This document shows, one piece after another, positions 7,871 through 15,750 of a stretch of 39,607 nt of DNA. Origin of the DNA: Firmicutes bacterium UBA3553 (GTDB taxonomy: Bacteria > Bacillota > Clostridia > Tissierellales > Sedimentibacteraceae). The notes below the pieces were generated by a model that did no database searches, was not told where the DNA came from, and saw only the letters and a program-made list of their open reading frames with translations. Each line of letters opens with the position of its first letter. The stretch's first letter is position 1. The stretch lies in the NCBI GenBank assembly GCA_002381185.1, contig DFOA01000065.1:70573-110179 (forward strand), read 5' to 3'. Position numbers and translations under genes: made by a program.

Positions 7871-8008
7871 AACAAGTATAACAGAGATTATGCACTATGG
7901 CAATAATACAGAGAAAGGAACTTTATTTAAGATAAATTTTTGAATAAAATATTTAAAGACATTTTTTTAGGGTATAATTTATTTAATATTAAATGTAGGG
8001 AGTGAACT

Positions 8009-8290
8009 ATGAGCAAAGTATATGAATTTGAAGCTGAAATAAAGAAAGTGCCTGATATAGACGGTGCATATATAGAAATACCATTTGATGTTAAAGCTGA
8101 GTTTGGAAAGGGAAGAGTTCCTGTAACTGCAACCTTTGATGGAGTTGAATATAAGGGAAGTCTCGTGAGAATGAAGACTCCGTGTCATATCATCGGAATC
8201 AGAAAAGATATAAGAGCTGAAATAGGCAAACAGCCCGGTGATACAATCAAGGTAACTATAACAGAAAGAAACAAAGAAAAGGATAAATAA
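8009..8290 (+). CDS. DUF1905 domain protein
   Basis: A 93-residue protein that matches the DUF1905 domain throughout: YEFEAEIKKVPDIDGAYIEIP, VKAEFGKGRVPVTATFDG, then the G-S-L-V and GIRKDIRAEIGKQPGDT segment. The family is a small beta-rich fold, often fused to YdeI-like domains; no enzymatic role is established. The ATG follows AGGGAG by 6 bases. Seventy bases later comes glutathione peroxidase, so co-transcription is possible. Confidence 0.88.
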   Translation: MSKVYEFEAEIKKVPDIDGAYIEIPFDVKAEFGKGRVPVTATFDGVEYKGSLVRMKTPCHIIGIRKDIRAEIGKQPGDTIKVTITERNKEKDK

Positions 8291-8359
8291 AATTATGCTT
8301 AGAATCCAAAAATGAGGGTATAAATTATACATAATTAATTAAAGTTTTAGGAGGATTAC

Positions 8360-8944
8360 ATGAAAATATATGATTTTACAATGAAAGATTCAGAAAACAA
8401 AGAGGTATCTTTATCAGAATATAAAGGAAAAATCTTGCTTATAATTAACGGGGCAACAGGGTGCGGATTCACTCCTCAATATGATGGGCTTCAAAAACTA
8501 TTCGAAAAATACCAGCCTGAAGGATTTGAAATATTAGATTTTCCAAGCAATCAGTTTCTTGGTCAGGCACCCGGTACAAATGAAGAGATTGTTGGATTCT
8601 GCAGATTAAACTTTGGTGTTGATTTCAAACAATTTTCTAAAATAGAAGTAAACGGCGAAAATGAAGAGCCTTTATACAAATATTTAAAAACAGCAGCAGA
8701 GGAATACAGAAATGAAGAAACTGCCGGGTTATATGAAAAGGTTAAAGGGTTTACACCGAACATAGCGGATAATGACATCAGATGGAACTTCACAAAATTC
8801 TTAATAGACAGAGATGGCAATGTAGTTGCAAGATTCGCTCCAAACATTACACCGGAAGAGATTGAGCAGTATGTAGTAAAGCTTGTAAGAGGCGGCGAAA
8901 TCGAAATTGTTTGCCATTCAGATTTTTCAAACGGATGCTTGTAG
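8360..8944 (+). CDS. Glutathione peroxidase family thiol peroxidase (Cys form)
   Basis: A 194-residue thioredoxin-fold peroxidase. The catalytic tetrad can be placed: Cys35 in GATGCGFTPQ (codon TGC, so not a selenoprotein), Gln65 in FPSNQF, and Trp142-Asn143 in RWNFTKF. Cys81 is a candidate resolving residue. Cys forms of this family usually take electrons from thioredoxin and not glutathione. A short C-terminal extension ends in CHSDFSNGCL, with two extra Cys. The ATG follows TAGGAGG by 6 bases. With Mn catalase it adds peroxide defence to the window. Confidence 0.93.
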   Translation: MKIYDFTMKDSENKEVSLSEYKGKILLIINGATGCGFTPQYDGLQKLFEKYQPEGFEILDFPSNQFLGQAPGTNEEIVGFCRLNFGVDFKQFSKIEVNGENEEPLYKYLKTAAEEYRNEETAGLYEKVKGFTPNIADNDIRWNFTKFLIDRDGNVVARFAPNITPEEIEQYVVKLVRGGEIEIVCHSDFSNGCL

Positions 8945-8955
8945 GATGAACAATA

Positions 8956-9008
8956 GCTGAACAATTGAATAGAGAGACGCGAAAGCGTCTCTTTTAATAT
9001 TGTTCAGC
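8956..9008. terminator. Nested stem-loop terminator after glutathione peroxidase
   Basis: Inner stem AGAGACGC/GCGTCTCT with a GAAA tetraloop (8973-8992), then TTTT. An outer 10-bp perfect stem GCTGAACAAT/ATTGTTCAGC (8956-8965 with 8999-9008) encloses it. It lies between convergent genes and may act on both strands. Confidence 0.8.
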
Positions 9009-9025
9009 AACTGTCTAGATATCGT

Positions 9026-9310
9026 TTATCGACGTTCAGTTGTTGTTAGGTCGGAATATTCGGGATGTTTTTCAAACCAGTCAACGGCATAGGAGCATGT
9101 TGCAACAGCTTTTTTATTGCTTTTCTTTAAATCTTTGGCCAAAGCCGTCATAAGCTTATCTGCGACGCCTTGACCTCTTAATGATCCGTCGACATATGTA
9201 TGATTTACATTGACTTTGTTTTCAGATACTTTCGGAAAAGTAACCTCTGCAATGCATTCACCCTTTTCATTTTCTAAATATATTCTGTCACTTTCATATT
9301 TAAAGTCCAT
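9026..9310 (-). CDS. Small GNAT-type N-acetyltransferase (YjdJ-like)
   Basis: A 94-residue compact acetyltransferase of the Acetyltransf_CG class (human GTLF3B/NATD1-like). The acetyl-CoA loop is SLRGQGVADKLMTALAKD (about residues 42-59), followed by the family's typical CSYAVDWFEKHPEYSDL end with an invariant Cys-Ser-Tyr. The natural substrate is not known. The ATG follows CAGGAGG by 5 bases. Confidence 0.9.
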   Translation of the reverse strand: MDFKYESDRIYLENEKGECIAEVTFPKVSENKVNVNHTYVDGSLRGQGVADKLMTALAKDLKKSNKKAVATCSYAVDWFEKHPEYSDLTTTERR

Positions 9311-9476
9311 ATTGCCTCCTGTAAAATATATTTGCTCTTTGTTTTGGTAGCATAATTAAACAATACATTAATTATTATATGCTGTCAATGCAACATTATT
9401 TCAGAGTCTCGATTTATTTGTTAAATGCATTAAGTGCATAGCTTATACTGAAAATTTTTTAAAATAAATTATAATT

Positions 9477-9492
9477 TGTAACATATGTTACA
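9477..9492. promoter_or_regulatory. FNR/CRP-family (HcpR-like) operator upstream of hcp
   Basis: A perfect 16-bp palindrome, TGTAACATATGTTACA. Its centre (9484.5) is about 41 bases before the start expected from the -10-like TATATC at 9512-9517, the usual place for an activator of the CRP/FNR family. HcpR, of that family, is known to control hcp in many anaerobes. The -35 region is otherwise poor, which fits activator dependence. Confidence 0.75.
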
Positions 9493-9523
9493 GAAATTAA
9501 GAAATTTTTACTATATCATGTAG

Positions 9524-9562
9524 ACATCAAGAGTAAACATCAAGAGTAAACATCAAGAGTAA
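9524..9562 (+). repeat. Three perfect tandem copies of a 13-bp unit in the hcp leader
   Basis: The unit ACATCAAGAGTAA is repeated three times without change at 9524-9536, 9537-9549 and 9550-9562. It begins at or just after the inferred transcription start and ends about 54 bases before hcp. Confidence 0.95.
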
Positions 9563-9615
9563 ATAAAAAATTAAATAATTAAATTATAAATAAAAAATTT
9601 TGGAGGAAGTATTAA

Positions 9616-11253
9616 ATGGAGAATCAAATGTTTTGCTATCAATGTCAAGAAACAGCAGGATGCAGTGGATGTACAAAAGTAGGAGTGTGTGGAAAACAAC
9701 CAGATACAGCAAGATTACAGGACTTATTAATTTATACATCAAAAGGATTATCTGAAGTAACAACTAAATTAAGAAATGAAGGAAAAGAAGTTTCAGCTGA
9801 CGTTGATCACTTAATTACTTTAAACTTATTTACAACAATTACAAATGCTAACTTTGATAATGACGTGTTTTATGACAGAATTAAAATGACTTTAAAAGTT
9901 AAATCTGATTTGCTTAATCAATTATCAAACAAAGAAAACTTATCAGAAGCAGCATTATGGACTGCTGATACAAATGAAGCCTTTGAAGAAAAAGCAAAGA
10001 CAGTTGGTGTATTAGCTACAGAAAATGAAGATGTAAGAAGTTTAAGAGAATTAATCACTTATGGATTAAAAGGTTTATCAGCTTACATGAAGCATGCTAA
10101 TGTATTGGGTTATGATGACAAAGATGTTAATGCATTTATGCAAAGTACTTTAGCTAAGTTATTAGATAATTCATTAGAGGTAGGTGACTTAGTTGCTTTA
10201 ACTTTAGAAACAGGTAAAGTTGGAGTAAGCGGTATGGCATTATTAGATAAAGCTAATACAAGCACATACGGAAATCCTGAAATAACAAAAGTTAATATAG
10301 GAGTTGGTAAAAACCCTGGTATTTTAATTTCAGGTCACGACTTAGGAGATTTAGAGCAACTGCTAAAACAAACTGAAGGTACTGGAGTAGATGTATACAC
10401 TCACTCAGAAATGTTGCCAGCTCACTACTATCCACATTTAAAGAAATACAAACATTTAGTAGGTAACTACGGAAATGCTTGGTGGAAGCAAAAAGATGAA
10501 TTTGAATCATTTAACGGACCAATAGTAATGACTACAAACTGTATTGTACCACCTAAAGACAGCTATAGGGACAGATTGTATACAACAGGTTCAGCAGGTT
10601 ATCCAGGATGCAAGCATATTGCAGGAACAACAGGAGCAGAAAAAGACTTCTCTGAAGTTATAGAGTTAGCTAAAAAATCTCAGGCTCCAACTGAAATAGA
10701 AACTGGAGAAATAGTTGGTGGATTTGCTCATGAGCAAGTATTTGCTTTAGCAGATAAAGTTGTTGATGCAGTTAAATCAGGAGCTATCAAGAAATTTTTT
10801 GTAATGGCCGGATGTGACGGAAGAGCAAAATCAAGAAATTACTATACAGAATTTGCGCAAGCTTTGCCAAAAGATACGGTTATTTTAACAGCAGGCTGTG
10901 CAAAATATAAGTACAACAAATTAGAATTAGGAGATATCGGAGGAATTCCAAGAGTATTGGACGCAGGTCAATGCAATGACTCATATTCACTAGCTTTAAT
11001 TGCATTGAAATTGAAAGAAGTATTTGAATTACAGGATATTAATGAATTGCCTCTGGCATTTAACATTGCCTGGTATGAACAAAAAGCTGTTATAGTGCTT
11101 TTATCACTTCTTTACCTTGGAGTTAAAAACATACATTTAGGACCTACATTGCCGGCATTCTTATCACCAAATGTTGCAAATGTATTAGTTGAAAACTTTG
11201 GAATAGCAGGAATCGGTACAGTAGAGGACGATTTAAAAATATTCTTGGGATAA
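9616..11253 (+). CDS. hcp: Hybrid-cluster protein / hydroxylamine reductase
   Basis: A 545-residue Hcp. The N-terminal Cys7-x2-Cys10-x8-Cys19-x5-Cys25 set is the [4Fe-4S] motif of the strict-anaerobe class; Cys16 is extra. Hybrid-cluster ligand regions are visible: SGHDLGDLEQLL, MTTNCIVPPKDSY, GYPGCKHIAG, AGCDGR and TAGCAKYKYNK, the last near residue 430. The enzyme reduces hydroxylamine in vitro, and NO reduction to N2O is its likely role in cells. The ATG has TGGAGGAAG upstream. It follows an HcpR-like operator and leads a stress gene block. Codon use is unusually AT-rich and uniform (TTA, AAA), suggesting high expression. Confidence 0.97.
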   Translation: MENQMFCYQCQETAGCSGCTKVGVCGKQPDTARLQDLLIYTSKGLSEVTTKLRNEGKEVSADVDHLITLNLFTTITNANFDNDVFYDRIKMTLKVKSDLLNQLSNKENLSEAALWTADTNEAFEEKAKTVGVLATENEDVRSLRELITYGLKGLSAYMKHANVLGYDDKDVNAFMQSTLAKLLDNSLEVGDLVALTLETGKVGVSGMALLDKANTSTYGNPEITKVNIGVGKNPGILISGHDLGDLEQLLKQTEGTGVDVYTHSEMLPAHYYPHLKKYKHLVGNYGNAWWKQKDEFESFNGPIVMTTNCIVPPKDSYRDRLYTTGSAGYPGCKHIAGTTGAEKDFSEVIELAKKSQAPTEIETGEIVGGFAHEQVFALADKVVDAVKSGAIKKFFVMAGCDGRAKSRNYYTEFAQALPKDTVILTAGCAKYKYNKLELGDIGGIPRVLDAGQCNDSYSLALIALKLKEVFELQDINELPLAFNIAWYEQKAVIVLLSLLYLGVKNIHLGPTLPAFLSPNVANVLVENFGIAGIGTVEDDLKIFLG

Positions 11254-11284
11254 TTGGTAATAATATAAAAGTCTTGAATACAGG

Positions 11285-11309
11285 AGAGGGTTATAGCCCT
11301 CTTTCTTAT
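11285..11309 (+). terminator. Weak terminator or attenuator after hcp
   Basis: Stem AGAGGG/CCCTCT (11285-11302), loop TTATAG, then TTCTTAT. The tail is weak, so part of the hcp transcript may read into the DUF1858 gene. Confidence 0.6.
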
Positions 11310-11340
11310 AAGATGTTAAAATAAATTGAGGAGTATGAAT

Positions 11341-11547
11341 ATGAAAGAAATAACTAAGGAAATGTATATTGGAGAAATACTGCAAATTGACCGAGGATTG
11401 GCAGAAATATTAATGAATGCGGGAATGCATTGCTTAGGATGCCCATCATCACAAATGGAATCATTAGAAGAAGCTGCCATGGTTCATGGATTTAATGTTG
11501 ATGATTTGCTTAAACAGTTGAATAATTACTTGAAATCTGCAGAATAA
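11341..11547 (+). CDS. DUF1858 hybrid-cluster-associated redox disulfide protein
   Basis: A 68-residue protein that fits DUF1858 from end to end (EITKEMYIGEILQIDRGLAEIL, then GMHCLGCPSSQMESLEEAA). The CLGC pair around residues 30-33 is the redox disulfide for which the family is named; members are often next to or fused with hcp. I start at the ATG at 11341, with TTGAGGAG 7 bases upstream, although an ATG two codons earlier is possible. It may pass electrons or sulfur to Hcp; that is inference from family and context. Confidence 0.92.
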   Translation: MKEITKEMYIGEILQIDRGLAEILMNAGMHCLGCPSSQMESLEEAAMVHGFNVDDLLKQLNNYLKSAE

Positions 11548-11561
11548 TAAATAGTGAGACA

Positions 11562-11587
11562 ATGAGCATGGATTAATTCATGCTCAT
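11562..11587 (+). terminator. Hairpin after the DUF1858 gene
   Basis: Nine-bp perfect stem ATGAGCATG/CATGCTCAT with an 8-base loop; the tail ATATTTATA is only partly T-rich. Confidence 0.65.
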
Positions 11588-11597
11588 ATATTTATAG

Positions 11598-11665
11598 CGG
11601 ACGTAATCCCGATTTGTGCGACCGACAGTGAGCAGACAAATCGGTGATGAAGACTGCGAAAATTG
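11598..11665 (+). promoter_or_regulatory. Candidate structured leader RNA before the 11674 gene
   Basis: This leader is markedly GC-richer than its neighbourhood. It contains a perfect 9-bp stem, CCGATTTGT (11609-11617) with ACAAATCGG (11636-11644), around an 18-base purine-rich loop. Downstream text GACTGC (11653-11658) could pair with CAGT in the loop as a pseudoknot. It ends 8 bases before the GGAGG of the next gene. I could not assign it to a riboswitch class I know. Confidence 0.5.
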
Positions 11666-11673
11666 GAGGAAAT

Positions 11674-12279
11674 ATGAGTGCATTTTTAGGGCCAATACAT
11701 TTTTGGCTGTACAATAAAATTAAAATTCAAAATGATATAGTGGAAGATATTTTAGATTTATCTGAAAATATGGGACTGGATTTAAGAAAAGGTTTATATG
11801 AGAAATATGGAGACGGAGACTTAAAAACGTTAGATGAAGTAATTGATGTAGGAAATATTCACGGATGGCTGCAAAATCAAATATCAATGGTTGAATACAA
11901 GCTTGCATTTGCAGTGACAGAAGTATTGAGTAAGAATCCGGAAAAGATTGAAGACATTGAAGAAATATTTAAAAGAAACGGTGCTGAACATTCAACATTA
12001 AGCAATGAGTCAACAATAGAGGAAGCATTTAAAGCAATCAACGATACATTATTGGATGGAATGCCTTGCGACCATGTAAATGCGATAGTTAATCAGGATG
12101 AAAATGAAGCCGTATGGAAGAGATATGAATGTGTGCACAGCAAGTTTTGGGATGCTGCAAAAGGAGAAGTAAGCACTTATTACACATTAAGAGATGAGTT
12201 TATAGAAGGCTTGCTGAGTACAGCAAATATAAACTATGAAAAGTTAGATGATACAACTTATAAAATTTCAAGGGGTTAG
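11674..12279 (+). CDS. Conserved-looking protein of unknown function in the nitrosative-stress cluster
   Basis: A 201-residue soluble, acidic, probably all-helical protein. I do not recognise a named domain. Features to note: the N-terminus SAFLGPIHFWLYNKIKIQ, a second part with DGMPCDHVNAIV holding Cys and His near residue 131-135, and a YECVHSKFWDAA segment with another Cys-His pair near 153. These Cys/His residues could bind metal or haem. The ATG at 11674 has TGGAGGAAAT directly upstream, so I prefer it to the earlier in-frame start at 11644. It ends 2 bases before the hemerythrin gene, so it is clearly in one operon with it. Confidence 0.75.
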   Translation: MSAFLGPIHFWLYNKIKIQNDIVEDILDLSENMGLDLRKGLYEKYGDGDLKTLDEVIDVGNIHGWLQNQISMVEYKLAFAVTEVLSKNPEKIEDIEEIFKRNGAEHSTLSNESTIEEAFKAINDTLLDGMPCDHVNAIVNQDENEAVWKRYECVHSKFWDAAKGEVSTYYTLRDEFIEGLLSTANINYEKLDDTTYKISRG

Positions 12280-12281
12280 TT

Positions 12282-12836
12282 ATGAACAGTGTAGAAGTAA
12301 TGGTAATGGAACATGACTATATATTGCGAATGCTTAATGTTGTTCGAAAGGCATGTTTCAAGGTAATGAAGGGTGAAGATATTAATTACGATGATTTCAG
12401 CAAGATGATTGAATTTGTCCGAAAATACGCAGATGCTCATCATCATGGCAAGGAAGAAAAATTTTTGTTTAAGGAAATGCAGACTAACTTGGGAAAGTTA
12501 GGGGAAAATTTAATAACTCATGGAATGCTAGTGGAACATGATTACGGCAGACTTTACATGAGTGACCTGGAAGATGCATTGCAGAGGGTTAAAAAAGGCG
12601 ATGAAGAAAGCAAACTTGATGTTATCAGCAATGCAGTAGGATACACAAATCTTCTGAAAAGACATATTGCCAAGGAAAATGATGCTGTTTACAAATTTGG
12701 TGAAACTAAGCTTCCGAAAGAAATTATTGAACAGATTAATTTTAGAACGGAAGAATTTGAAAAGGAAGCAGAAAAACAAGGGACTCAAAAATATTTCATA
12801 GGTATACTGGAAAATTTAGAAAAGAAATATCTCTAA
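12282..12836 (+). CDS. Hemerythrin-domain protein
   Basis: A 184-residue four-helix hemerythrin-like protein expected to carry a non-haem di-iron centre for O2 or NO. Ligand candidates fall in the usual order: His11 (MEHDYI), His54 and Glu58 (HHHGKEE), His86 (VEHDYGR), His128 and Glu132 (KRHIAKEND). This longer single-domain form is common next to Hcp and flavodiiron genes in anaerobes. It begins 2 bases after the previous stop with AAGGGG upstream, so it is tightly coupled. Sensing, storage or repair of iron-sulfur centres are all possible. Confidence 0.92.
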   Translation: MNSVEVMVMEHDYILRMLNVVRKACFKVMKGEDINYDDFSKMIEFVRKYADAHHHGKEEKFLFKEMQTNLGKLGENLITHGMLVEHDYGRLYMSDLEDALQRVKKGDEESKLDVISNAVGYTNLLKRHIAKENDAVYKFGETKLPKEIIEQINFRTEEFEKEAEKQGTQKYFIGILENLEKKYL

Positions 12837-12857
12837 TAATAAAGGCAGGAGGGGTTT

Positions 12858-14033
12858 ATGTTTAAAATATCAGATACAGTCAGTTGGGTTGGGAAAATAG
12901 ACTGGGAACTGACTAAGTTTCACGGTGAAGAGTATTCAACCCACAAGGGTTCATCATACAATTCGTACTTGATTCGTGATGAGAAGACGGTCTTGATTGA
13001 TACAGTATGGGAGCCATTTGCAAAGGAATTTGTTTCTAATTTAAAAAAAGAAATTGATTTAAACAAAATTGATTACATAATAATGAATCATTCAGAGGTT
13101 GACCACGCGGGAGCACTTGCTGAATTAATGAAAGAAATTCCTGATACTCCCATTTACTGCACTAAAAACGGAGCTAAAATAATTAAAGGTCTTCATCATA
13201 AGGATTGGAATTTTATAGAAGTTAAAACAGGGGATACACTGGATATAGGTAAAAACAAGCTGGTATTTGTTGAAGCAAGAATGCTTCACTGGCCCGATTC
13301 CATGATGACATATATGTCAGGTGAAAATAAACTTTTCAGCAATGATGCGTTTGGTCAGCACTATGCATCCGAGCTTATGTACAATGATAAGGTTGACCAG
13401 GATGAGCTGTATGATGAAGCAATTAAATATTATGCAAATATTTTGACTCCGTTCAGCAAATTTGTTGTAAGTAAAATAGAAGAAGTCGTTGCCTTAAATA
13501 TTCCAATTGATATGATTTGTCCCAGTCACGGAATTATATGGAGAAATAATCCGCTTCAAATTATAAGTAAATATATGGAGTGGGCTAAAAGCTATCAGGA
13601 AAACCAAATCACAATCATTTACGACACAATGTGGAACGGAACAAGAAAAATGGCTGAAGCTATTGCAGAAGGCATAAAAGCAAAGGATAAGGATATTGCA
13701 GTCAAATTGTACAATTGTTCCAGAAGGGACAAAAACGACATTATTACAGAGGTGTTTAAATCAAGGCTGATTCTTGTGGGCTCATCGACAATCAACAACG
13801 GAATATTGTATGATGCTGCCGCTGTTCTGGAAATGATCAAGGGACTTAAATTTACAAACAAAAAAGCTGCTGCTTTTGGATGTTACGGTTGGAGCGGTGA
13901 ATCAATAAAAATAATAACTGATGTATTGAAAGAATCCAAATTTGAAGTTGTATCGGAAGGAATCAAGGAGTTATGGAATCCCGATGATGAAGCTCTGCAA
14001 AGATGCAGAAAATTCGGTGAAAGCCTGGTTTGA
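12858..14033 (+). CDS. Flavodiiron protein (FprA-type NO/O2 reductase)
   Basis: A 391-residue two-domain enzyme. The N-terminal metallo-beta-lactamase domain holds the di-iron motif His78-x-Glu80-x-Asp82-His83 (NHSEVDHAG), a second His in RMLHWPDS, Asp in SNDAFGQHY and His in CPSHGIIW. The C-terminal flavodoxin domain starts near residue 253 with the FMN loop YDTMWNGTRKMAEAIAEG. These enzymes reduce O2 to water or NO to N2O, normally with electrons from rubredoxin; a rubredoxin gene lies at 20.5 kb. GCAGGAGGGG precedes the ATG. It closes the operon before a strong terminator. Confidence 0.95.
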   Translation: MFKISDTVSWVGKIDWELTKFHGEEYSTHKGSSYNSYLIRDEKTVLIDTVWEPFAKEFVSNLKKEIDLNKIDYIIMNHSEVDHAGALAELMKEIPDTPIYCTKNGAKIIKGLHHKDWNFIEVKTGDTLDIGKNKLVFVEARMLHWPDSMMTYMSGENKLFSNDAFGQHYASELMYNDKVDQDELYDEAIKYYANILTPFSKFVVSKIEEVVALNIPIDMICPSHGIIWRNNPLQIISKYMEWAKSYQENQITIIYDTMWNGTRKMAEAIAEGIKAKDKDIAVKLYNCSRRDKNDIITEVFKSRLILVGSSTINNGILYDAAAVLEMIKGLKFTNKKAAAFGCYGWSGESIKIITDVLKESKFEVVSEGIKELWNPDDEALQRCRKFGESLV

Positions 14034-14050
14034 TAAAGATTAATACGGAA

Positions 14051-14087
14051 AACTGTTTAACAGAAAAAAATGTTAAACAGTTTTTTT
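14051..14087 (+). terminator. Strong terminator of the hcp-flavodiiron block
   Basis: Twelve-bp perfect stem AACTGTTTAACA/TGTTAAACAGTT with an 8-base loop and a T-run. Confidence 0.92.
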
Positions 14088-14160
14088 GTAACCTTTTTAC
14101 TATTGAAATATATAATTAAAAGAGGTACTATTAATTGGTATTTAAATTAAGGAGGAAAAA

Positions 14161-15567
14161 ATGGCTAGTTTAATTGAAAGGATATATTCCAACAAATACA
14201 TGGTCAAGCCTGAAGATGTTGTTGGAGATATTCCTTCTGACAGAGAGGTTTACAAAACCGCAATAGAAGTAGCCTGGCCGTCAGCATTGGAATCAGTCCT
14301 GGTTCAGCTCATATCATCTGCTGACCTGATAATGGTAGGTGGATTAGGAGCTGTGGCAATATCTGCTGTTGGAATAACAACACAACCCAGATTTATACTT
14401 CTTGCAGTAATATTTTCTCTAAATATTGGGGTTACAGCTGTTGTAGCACGCCGAAAGGGGGAAGGCAACAGGGAAGACGCAAATAAGACCTTGAGGCAGG
14501 CTTTAATCATTTGTACGGTATTGTCACTCATATTGTCCGCATGTGGAGTCATATATGCCAGACCACTGATTTTATTTGCCGGAGCACAAAGCGATGTAGT
14601 TGAAAGTGCAATAATATATTTTAGAATTATATGTGTCGGAAACTTTTTTACTTCACTTAGCCTGACAATTAACGCTGCACAAAGAGGAGCTGGTAATACA
14701 AGAATTTCTTTGAAGACAAACGTTGCAGCTAACTTGATAAACCTGGCATTTAATTATCTTCTTATTAAAGGACATTTTGGATTCCCCGCACTGGGAGTTA
14801 CAGGGGCAGCAATTGCGACCGCAATAGGAAATTTCGTAGGATTTTTGCTTTCGTTAAAGTCCATAACATTTGCCCATGAGTTTTTACATCTAAATAAAAA
14901 TCAAAGCTGGAAGCTGGAAAAACATATTATAGCAAGCATACTGAACATAAGCGGAAGCGCATTTGTAGAGCAGGTGTTCATACGTGTGGGATTCTTCACT
15001 ACAAACAAGCTTATAGCGAGCCTGGGAACTGTTGCTTTTGCAACCCATCAGATATGTATGAACTTAGTAAATATATCATTTTCATTTGGAGATGGATTGG
15101 GCATAGCTGCTTCTGCTTTGGTAGGGCAGAGCCTTGGAGCGAAAAGGTCCGATATTGCCGCTGTTTACGGCAAGTCTCTTCAAAGAATATCACTTACGGT
15201 TGGAATAGCATTTGTATTTATATTTGCTTTAGGAAAGGCGTTTTTCATATCACTGTATACTAATGATGCTGCTGTTATAGCAGCAGGTGCAAATATAATG
15301 CTGCTCATTGCGGTAACCTCGCCTATACAAACTTCAAATGTGGTTATATCCGGAAGCTTAAGAGGAGCAGGGGATACCAAATTTGTTGCATACACTTCAT
15401 TTGTCAGCATTGGAATAGTCAGGCCGGGAGCAACATGGCTGTTCTGCTACCCACTGGGATGGGGACTGATTGGAGCCTGGTTTGCTTACGGGACAGACCA
15501 GACATTGAGGTTGATTATAAATTATGCAAGATTTTTAAAAGGCGGATGGACAAAAATTAAGATATAG
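14161..15567 (+). CDS. MATE family efflux transporter
   Basis: A 468-residue, 12-helix multidrug and toxin extrusion protein. The internal two-fold pattern is visible: SALESVLVQLISSADLIMVGGLG and VARRKGEGNREDANKTLRQAL in the first half, GTVAFATHQICMNLVNISF with ASALVGQSLGAKRSD in the second, and GSLRGAGDTKFV near the end. It would export cationic compounds using Na+ or H+. An N-terminal cytosolic extension of about 35 residues is present. AAGGAGG lies 5 bases before the ATG. Its substrate cannot be told. Confidence 0.93.
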   Translation: MASLIERIYSNKYMVKPEDVVGDIPSDREVYKTAIEVAWPSALESVLVQLISSADLIMVGGLGAVAISAVGITTQPRFILLAVIFSLNIGVTAVVARRKGEGNREDANKTLRQALIICTVLSLILSACGVIYARPLILFAGAQSDVVESAIIYFRIICVGNFFTSLSLTINAAQRGAGNTRISLKTNVAANLINLAFNYLLIKGHFGFPALGVTGAAIATAIGNFVGFLLSLKSITFAHEFLHLNKNQSWKLEKHIIASILNISGSAFVEQVFIRVGFFTTNKLIASLGTVAFATHQICMNLVNISFSFGDGLGIAASALVGQSLGAKRSDIAAVYGKSLQRISLTVGIAFVFIFALGKAFFISLYTNDAAVIAAGANIMLLIAVTSPIQTSNVVISGSLRGAGDTKFVAYTSFVSIGIVRPGATWLFCYPLGWGLIGAWFAYGTDQTLRLIINYARFLKGGWTKIKI

Positions 15568-15618
15568 TACATGATTGTAATACAATATTTATTATTCTGA
15601 CACTCTGAACTGTAGGTA

Positions 15619-15664
15619 AAAAATCTCATGCCTGATACAACATTTGAACAGGCATGAGATTTTT
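15619..15664 (+). terminator. Strong terminator after the MATE gene
   Basis: Sixteen-bp perfect stem from AAAAATCTCATGCCTG to CAGGCATGAGATTTTT, loop of 14 bases. The A/T ends may also serve the minus strand. Confidence 0.9.
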
Positions 15665-15750
15665 AACAATTATTGACTGTTTAAAAACCTTGATATATAT
15701 GATTGTTTAGATTATAATTATGAAAACAATTTTATAAAAGAAAGGTAGTG

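Noticed and set aside
8360..8944. Glutathione peroxidase as a second selenoprotein
   Set aside because: The catalytic codon is TGC (Cys35), and the frame has no internal TGA.
9524..9562. CRISPR array
   Set aside because: The 13-bp copies follow each other with no spacers, there are only three, and no cas gene is near.
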